Shown: piece by piece, positions 58,492 to 64,000 of the stretch
Layout: each line of letters begins with the position of its first letter
How positions within the stretch are numbered: the first letter of the stretch is position 1
Source of the DNA: Acanthamoeba sp. SK_2022b
Lineage: Eukaryota > Discosea > Longamoebia > Acanthamoebidae
DNA length: 64,000 nucleotides
Reading direction: 5' to 3'
Assembly (NCBI GenBank): GCA_027943245.1
Contig: JANDJZ010001754.1
Coordinates: 169,179 to 233,178, forward strand
Position numbers and translations under genes: made by a program
The notes under the pieces: model-generated
Databases searched by the model: none
What the model was told of the DNA's origin: nothing
Seen by the model: the letters and a program-made list of their open reading frames with translations, nothing else

Positions 58492-58980
58492 TCATTGCAA
58501 CGCCAGGAACAGCTCACGATAGCTGGCGGTAAGCTGCTCCAGCGTGGCGCGGTTCAATCCGCTGGGGTTAGGCAATACCCACACCTCGGTTTCCCCCAGC
58601 ATCAGCGCCTGTTTGCCCCAGGGCGCGTTTTTCACCCCGAAGGCGGTGGTGAACGCCTGCTTGCCCAAAATCGCCAGCGCGCGCGGCTGATAGCGCAGGA
58701 TTTTCTCTTGCAATACCTCACCGCCGCTGCGCAGCTCGTCGCGCGACAGCTCGCTGGCCGCCACCGTCGGGCGCGCCACCAGCGCGGTAATGCCGCAGCC
58801 GTTATCCTTCAGCTGCTGCCACTGCTCCGGCGCCAGCTGGCGCTCGGTAAAGCCGGCCTGATGAAGCACCTTCCAGAAGCGATTGCTGCCGTTGGCGAAA
58901 GGGTAGCCCTGATGGGCGGAAGAAAGGCCGGGGTTGATGCCGCAAAACACCACCCGCAGGTTAGGCGCCAGAAGTTCCAT
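58492..58980 (-). CDS. mug: G/U mismatch-specific DNA glycosylase Mug
   Basis: 162 residues; E. coli Mug is 168. It removes uracil and ethenocytosine from mispairs with G. The active-site block [28 protein letters not shown] and the [11 protein letters not shown] intercalation loop are present. ATG 58980 matches the family start. The longer frame to 59037 adds 19 codons without support. The upstream ribosome site is weak. Confidence 0.93.
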   Translation of the reverse strand: MELLAPNLRVVFCGINPGLSSAHQGYPFANGSNRFWKVLHQAGFTERQLAPEQWQQLKDNGCGITALVARPTVAASELSRDELRSGGEVLQEKILRYQPRALAILGKQAFTTAFGVKNAPWGKQALMLGETEVWVLPNPSGLNRATLEQLTASYRELFLALQ

Positions 58981-59110
58981 GAGTGTCGTGAGTCCATTAC
59001 AGGGATTTACTGCGGTTATCGCAAAATCCGCCAGCAATTACAACAGGCTAGAACTGTGCAGAAAAGCAACATACGGGCGGGTAACAGTAGACCGCCGCTT
59101 AAGGATTCCC

Positions 59111-59116
59111 TATAAT
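59111..59116 (+). promoter_or_regulatory. -10 box of the tRNA-Ile2 gene
   Basis: A perfect TATAAT, 11 bases before the tRNA, followed by a GC-rich discriminator (CTCGCGG) typical of stringently controlled stable-RNA promoters. The -35 is not obvious. Confidence 0.6.
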
Positions 59117-59126
59117 CTCGCGGCTT

Positions 59127-59202
59127 GGCCCCTTAGCTCAGTGGTTAGAGCAGGCGACTCATAATCGCTTGGTCGTTGGTTCAAACCCAACAGGGGCCAC
59201 CA
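59127..59202 (+). tRNA. ileX: tRNA-Ile2 (anticodon CAT, lysidine-modified)
   Basis: 76 bases folding as a standard cloverleaf: acceptor GGCCCCT/AGGGGCC with encoded ACCA end, D arm with TAGCTCAGTGGTTAGAGCA, anticodon loop with CAT at 59160-59162, and T arm GTTGG-TTCAAAC-CCAAC. The sequence is nearly that of E. coli ileX, whose C34 is converted to lysidine to read AUA, so it is isoleucine and not methionine tRNA. The place after rpoD/mug is the same as in E. coli. Confidence 0.97.
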
Positions 59203-59229
59203 AATTTTAGCTGTTTTCACAGCCTTAGA

Positions 59230-59256
59230 AGCCATCCTGTCCGGGGTGGCTTTTTT
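59230..59256 (+). terminator. Terminator after tRNA-Ile2, upstream of aac(6')-Ic
   Basis: AGCCATCC pairs with GGGGTGGCT (one G-T/bulge) across TGTCC, followed by six T residues. It separates the tRNA transcript from the acetyltransferase gene 69 bp beyond. Confidence 0.8.
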
Positions 59257-59324
59257 GTTTTCCGCCGCCGTGCCACACTTCTCTTTCGGCATTCCTAATT
59301 TATTCCGACTCATAAGGGCCCCGC

Positions 59325-59765
59325 ATGATCGTCAACTGCGACCACGACAACCTCGACGCCTGGCTGGCGCTGCGCACCGCGCTGTGGCCCTCCAGCTCGC
59401 CTGAAGATCACCGCGCGGAAATGCGCGAGATATTGGCTTCGCCGCACCACACCGCGTTTATGGCGCGGGGGCTGGACGGCGCTTTCGTTGGCTTTGCCGA
59501 GGTCGCGCTGCGCTACGATTACGTCAACGGCTGCGAATCGTCGCCGGTGGCGTTTCTGGAAGGGATTTATACCGTCGAACGCGCCCGCCGCCAGGGTTGG
59601 GCCGCGCGCTTGATCGCGCAGGTGCAGGAGTGGGCGAAGCAGCAGGGGTGCAGCGAGCTGGCGTCGGATACCGACATCGCCAATCTGGACTCCCAGCGCC
59701 TGCATGCGGCGCTGGGCTTTGCCGAAACGGAGCGGGTGGTGTTTTACCGCAAAACGCTGGGCTGA
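59325..59765 (+). CDS. aac(6')-Ic: Aminoglycoside 6'-N-acetyltransferase AAC(6')-Ic type
   Basis: 146 residues, a GNAT-fold acetyltransferase. It matches the chromosomal S. marcescens AAC(6')-Ic as I know it nearly residue for residue (for instance RYDYVNGCESSPVAFLEGIY and the acetyl-CoA loop RRQGWAARLI). It acetylates the 6'-amino group of tobramycin, netilmicin and amikacin. It is intrinsic to the species and often poorly expressed. AAGGG precedes ATG 59325, but no strong promoter is visible and a terminator lies upstream. Its TGA is directly adjacent to the stop of the converging HPP gene. Confidence 0.95.
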   Translation: MIVNCDHDNLDAWLALRTALWPSSSPEDHRAEMREILASPHHTAFMARGLDGAFVGFAEVALRYDYVNGCESSPVAFLEGIYTVERARRQGWAARLIAQVQEWAKQQGCSELASDTDIANLDSQRLHAALGFAETERVVFYRKTLG

Positions 59766-60482
59766 TCAGGCGGTCTTGCTTTGCCGCTGATGCGCCAGCT
59801 GCTCGGCGCGCAGCAGAAGCTCCTGCAGATCGTCCTCGTCAATATCGAACAGATCCCCCTCCATCAGCGCCTCGTGCAGATCGGCGCGGGTGATGGCAAC
59901 GGCATCGATCGGCAGATTGGCCGGTTTGGCCTCCGCCGGCGCCAGCGCGTGCGGGTAGCGTCGCCCGGCCAGGTTATTGAACAGAATGGCCAGCGCCGCC
60001 AGCAGCACCGAGTTCAGCAGCACCGGGTACAGCACGAAGTGGTAGCCCATCTGGTGAATGCCGGGGCCGCCGAGGATGGCGGTCAGCGCCACCGCGCCAC
60101 CCGGAGGATGCAGGCAGCGCAGCTTGAACATCAGGCCGATGGCCACCGCCGCCGCAACGCCGCAGGCTAGGCCCGGATCGGGGATCAGCAGACCGGCGCT
60201 GACACCCACCGTCGCCGCCAGCGCATTGCCGCCGACGATCGACCAGGGCTGCGCCAGCGGGCTGTTGGGCACGCCGAACAGCAGCACCGCCGAGGCGCCC
60301 ATCGGCGCGATAAACCACAGGTTCACCTCGCCCAAAATAAAGTGGCTGATCCAGCCGGCGAGCATCAGCCCCAAACCGGCGCCGACGCTGGAAATCAGCA
60401 TCTCTCGCTTGCCCACCGCCAGCGGGTGCGGCCACAGGCGCGCGCATCCCACTTTTACTCGTTCTATCCACTGCGTCTTCAT
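59766..60482 (-). CDS. HPP-family integral membrane protein
   Basis: 238 residues. Four to five membrane segments, with the diagnostic HPP motif in LRCLHPPGGAVALTAILGG. Related proteins include cyanobacterial and plastid nitrite transporters, but the function in enterobacteria is not established. The C-terminal 50 residues are soluble and acidic (DIDEDDLQELLLRAEQ). ATG 60482 with GGG nearby is preferred over GTG 60506. Its stop abuts that of aac(6')-Ic as TGATCA. Confidence 0.88.
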   Translation of the reverse strand: MKTQWIERVKVGCARLWPHPLAVGKREMLISSVGAGLGLMLAGWISHFILGEVNLWFIAPMGASAVLLFGVPNSPLAQPWSIVGGNALAATVGVSAGLLIPDPGLACGVAAAVAIGLMFKLRCLHPPGGAVALTAILGGPGIHQMGYHFVLYPVLLNSVLLAALAILFNNLAGRRYPHALAPAEAKPANLPIDAVAITRADLHEALMEGDLFDIDEDDLQELLLRAEQLAHQRQSKTA

Positions 60483-60602
60483 GTTACCCAATACGGCTCG
60501 ATTCACGTGTTGGCAACAAATATATCACATCATCCTGAAGGAGCTCACGGCGCCGGAAACCGCGCCACCCAAGAACTTTTAGGCTAACAGATTGATTTTT
60601 AG

Positions 60603-61289
<687 letters not shown>

Positions 61290-61290
61290 G

Positions 61291-61318
61291 AAAAAAATCG
61301 GCGGCCACGACGCCGCCG
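61291..61318 (-). terminator. Terminator of the amino-acid permease gene
   Basis: On the minus strand CGGCGGC-GTCGTG-GCCGCCG followed by A and seven T. It lies between the permease stop and yfcF and may also block yfcF read-through. Confidence 0.75.
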
Positions 61319-61362
61319 TTCTCAATGCCGAGAAACAACATCACTGCTTGAGGGAAGGCAAA

Positions 61363-62604
61363 TCACCATCCAGAGGGCAGATAGCCTAACAATGAAGCGA
61401 TGGCGTACACCGCGCTGGCCAGGTACAGCAGCACAATGCTGACCTGCAGCAGCGGGTGCGTGATCCAGTTGCACTGCCAGCGCGGGGTCTGGTCGCCCTG
61501 TTTGCGCGCGCCGCGCAGGATCAGCATCGGCATGATCGACAGGATCACCCCGCTGAACACCCCGGCGAAGTAGAGCGCGTTGACGAACGACACCAGCCCG
61601 CTGTAGGCCAGCACGAACGGCGGCACTACCACCAGCAGCAGCACGCCGAAGCGGCGCAGCGGCAGCTCGTCGTTGCCCAGCCTAAACTTGTCGAAAATAT
61701 TGGTCAGGAAGCTGCCGCCCAATCCCCAGTACGAGGTCAGCATCGCGCACAGCGCGAAGATGTTGGCGGAGAAGAACGCCCACTGCCCCAGCGCCTGGCC
61801 CCAGGAAATGGTGGCCACGTCGGAGATGTCATCCAGCCCGCTGAGCGCGATCACCGACATTGGCACCGCCGCCAGCAAAATGAAGGTCACCACCATGCCG
61901 ACGATGATCGCCTTCGGCAGTTGCTCCGGCTTGTCGGCAAAGCCGCGCGCCATCTCCGGCACGATGTACTGCGCCGAGAAGCAGAACACCACCACGTTGA
62001 ACACCGGCACCATATAGCGCCAGTCGCCGTCAAGCAGGTTGCGCATCTGGGTGGTGTCTTTCAGCAGCGTCGCCGCCACCAGCGCAGTCAGCATCACCAC
62101 CATGCCGATGCTGATAAACTTCTCGCCGCGGCCGATCGCTTTCAAACCGAGGTACAGCACGCCGGCGGCGGGCACGAAGAACAGCAGGCTGCCCAGCGCC
62201 GGCGAGATGCCGAACAGCGATTGCAGCAGCTTACCGCTGCCGGTCATGTAGGCGGTAAGCGCCCCAACGCTGTTGACGCACACCGAAGCGAACATCAGCC
62301 AGGCGCCCAGACCGCCGACGTAGCGCTTCGCCAGCCCGCTCAGCTGCAGATGTGCGCGGGTGCGCAGCGTGGATTCGGCGACGTACAGCATAGTGATGGT
62401 GGTCAGGCTCCCCACCAGCACCAGCCAGAACAGCAGCGGCAGGAAACCGGCCTTGCTGGAGGCGTAGGCGATGGAGAGCACCCCGGCGCCGATGTTGGTG
62501 CCGACGATCATCGCCACCCCTTCGAGGAAACTTAACGATTTGGCGGGTGCAGGTGCTCGCACCCCGGCGGCAAGCGCCGGAGAAACAGAGATATTATCAG
62601 ACAT
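61363..62604 (-). CDS. HAAAP-family aromatic amino acid permease (TyrP/Mtr-like)
   Basis: 413 residues, eleven predicted membrane segments, of the hydroxy/aromatic amino acid permease family of proton symporters. Family hallmarks are LEGVAMIVGTNIGAGVLSIAYASSKAG near the N-terminus and FNVVVFCFSAQYIVPEMARGF in the middle. It is too divergent to be named tyrP, mtr or tnaB. It lies 58 bp after an aldehyde dehydrogenase on the same strand and is probably co-transcribed with it. Substrate is inferred only from the family. Confidence 0.87.
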   Translation of the reverse strand: MSDNISVSPALAAGVRAPAPAKSLSFLEGVAMIVGTNIGAGVLSIAYASSKAGFLPLLFWLVLVGSLTTITMLYVAESTLRTRAHLQLSGLAKRYVGGLGAWLMFASVCVNSVGALTAYMTGSGKLLQSLFGISPALGSLLFFVPAAGVLYLGLKAIGRGEKFISIGMVVMLTALVAATLLKDTTQMRNLLDGDWRYMVPVFNVVVFCFSAQYIVPEMARGFADKPEQLPKAIIVGMVVTFILLAAVPMSVIALSGLDDISDVATISWGQALGQWAFFSANIFALCAMLTSYWGLGGSFLTNIFDKFRLGNDELPLRRFGVLLLVVVPPFVLAYSGLVSFVNALYFAGVFSGVILSIMPMLILRGARKQGDQTPRWQCNWITHPLLQVSIVLLYLASAVYAIASLLGYLPSGW

Positions 62605-62662
62605 GCATCATCCTTTATCGCCCGGCGACGCTGGCCGCCGGGATGGGTTAACGTCCTGACGC

Positions 62663-64000
62663 TCAACAGCTCACATCGATACACAGGTATTTCAGCTCCA
62701 GATATTCTTCTATCCCGTAGCGCGATCCTTCACGCCCGAGCCCTGACTGTTTCACGCCGCCGAACGGCGCCACTTCGTTGGAAATCAGCCCGGTGTTGAT
62801 GCCGACCATGCCGTACTCCAGCGCTTCCGGCACGCGCCACTGTCGCGCGGCGTTCTGCGTGAACAGGTAGGCGGCCAGGCCGAATTCGGTGTCGTTGGCC
62901 ATGGCGATGGCTTCCGCCTCGTCATGGAAGCGGAACAGCGGCGCCACCGGCCCGAAGGTCTCTTCTTTGGCGAAGCGCATCTTCTGCGTTACCCCGGTCA
63001 CCACCGTCGGCTGGAAGAAAGTGCCGCCGAGCGCGTGCGGCTGGCCGCCGGTGGCGATCTGCGCCCCTTTGATCAACGCGTCGTCGATATGGCTCTGTAC
63101 CTTCGCTACCGCATCGCTGTCGATCAGCGGCCCCTGGGTGGTGCCTTCCTGGCTGCCGTCGCCGACTTTTAGCTGCTCGACCGCCGCCACCAGTTTCTCC
63201 GCCAGCCGCTCGTAGATGCCGTCCTGCACGTAGATGCGGTTGGCGCAGACGCAGGTCTGGCCGCTGTTGCGGAACTTGGAGGCCATGATGCCCGCCACCG
63301 CCGCGTCCAGATTGGCGTCGTCGAACACGATGACCGGCGCGTTACCGCCCAGCTCCAGCGACAGTTTTTTGATGCTCGGCGCGCACTGCGCCATCAGGAT
63401 GCGGCCGACCTCGGTCGAGCCGGTAAAGCTCAGCTTGCGCACCACCGGGCTGTCGCACAGCACCTTACCCACCTGCGCCGCTTCCCCGGTCACCACCTGC
63501 AAAACGCCGGCGGGAATGCCGGCGTCCTGCGCCAGCTTGGCCAGCGCCAACGCGGTCAACGGCGTTTGCTCAGCCGGTTTGACGATGATGGCGCAACCGG
63601 CCGCCAGCGCCGGCGCCACCTTGCGGGTGATCATCGCCGCCGGGAAATTCCACGGGGTGATGGCCGCACACACGCCGATCGGCTGTTTCACCACCACCAG
63701 GCGCTGCGAAGCCTGCGGCGCCTGCAATACCGCGCCGTCCACCCGCTTGGCCTCTTCGGCGAACCAGGTGATGAACGACGCGGCGTACGCCACTTCGCCG
63801 CGCGCTTCCGCCAGCGATTTGCCCTGCTCGGCGGTCATCAGCTGCGCCAGATCTTCCTGTGCGGCCAGCACCTTGTCGGCCCAGGCCAGCAGCAGCGCGG
63901 AACGCTGCTTGGCGGTCAGCTGTTTCCACTCGTTTTGCGCTCGCTGCGCCGCCGCGATCGCCTGCTGGGTTTCCTCTTCGCTGACCAGCGGAATGCTGGC
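62663..64000 (-). CDS. Succinate-semialdehyde-type NAD(P)+ aldehyde dehydrogenase (N-terminus cut)
   Basis: At least 446 residues; the frame stays open to the window end, so the start is missing. It shows [37 protein letters not shown] after the catalytic Glu in LSLELGG, and the catalytic Cys in [16 protein letters not shown], the GabD-type active site with the double-Cys TCVC. The C-terminus [29 protein letters not shown]-like sequence is typical of SSADH. GabD converts succinate semialdehyde to succinate. The neighbour is an aromatic-amino-acid-type permease rather than gabT or gabP, so another semialdehyde is possible. Confidence 0.88.
   Translation of the reverse strand, partial: [445 protein letters not shown]

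Overview
The window is a contiguous piece of an enterobacterial chromosome, almost certainly Serratia marcescens or a very close relative. The reasons are a GC-rich, densely coded genome, a gene order that follows the E. coli metC-to-rpoD segment nearly step by step, and a chromosomal aac(6')-Ic-type aminoglycoside acetyltransferase beside rpoD, which is a known S. marcescens trait. No insertion sequence, prophage, CRISPR array or integron was seen. The accessory content is small gene sets placed between conserved blocks.

Layout, left to right. 1-7.5 kb: end of metC, yghB, a LysR/alcohol dehydrogenase divergent pair, then the aldehyde-detoxification module yqhC-yqhD-dkgA and the lytic transglycosylase emtA. 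7.6-9.7 kb: radical-SAM gene ygiQ. 9.8-16.8 kb: a nucleoside/nucleobase region absent from this place in E. coli: a YegW-like GntR regulator, an NCS1 permease translationally coupled to a YegV-like PfkB kinase, and the xanthosine genes xapB, xapA and xapR. 16.8-30.1 kb: ftsP, plsC, parC, mdaB-ygiN, a LysR gene, the overlapping operon nudF-yqiB-cpdA-yqiA-parE, and tolC. 30.3-36.6 kb: a dihydroxyacetone/glycerol regulon (dhaR converging on dhaD-dhaK-dhaL-dhaM). 36.9-44.3 kb: ygiB-ygiC, ygiD, an alkaline phosphatase where E. coli has zupT, ribB with its FMN riboswitch, ubiK, and the ygiF-glnE-hldE cluster (to 48.6 kb). 48.9-59.2 kb: ygiM, cca, uppP, folB, plsY, tsaD, the macromolecular-synthesis operon rpsU-dnaG-rpoD, mug and tRNA-Ile2. 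59.3-64 kb: Serratia-type additions: aac(6')-Ic, an HPP membrane protein, yfcF, an aromatic-amino-acid-type permease and a succinate-semialdehyde-type dehydrogenase cut by the window end.

How it works together. The conserved blocks supply housekeeping functions: topoisomerase IV, lipid synthesis, LPS heptose, nitrogen control, replication priming, sigma-70, tRNA CCA addition and t6A. The accessory blocks are small catabolic or protective sets, each with its own regulator. YqhC controls aldehyde reduction, DhaR controls glycerol/dihydroxyacetone use, XapR controls xanthosine salvage, and the GntR protein probably controls the permease-kinase pair.

The most interesting unexplained signals are regulatory DNA. 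They are paired 17-bp palindromes upstream of dhaD, a 21-bp-spaced direct repeat abutting the yqhD -35 box, several perfect palindromes around the GntR gene, and an orphan minus-strand terminator inside the 658-bp gap before the NCS1 permease. The alkaline phosphatase is also notable because its active-site motifs are of the animal/marine type rather than the E. coli PhoA type. I did not find a clearly new multi-gene defence or mobile system.
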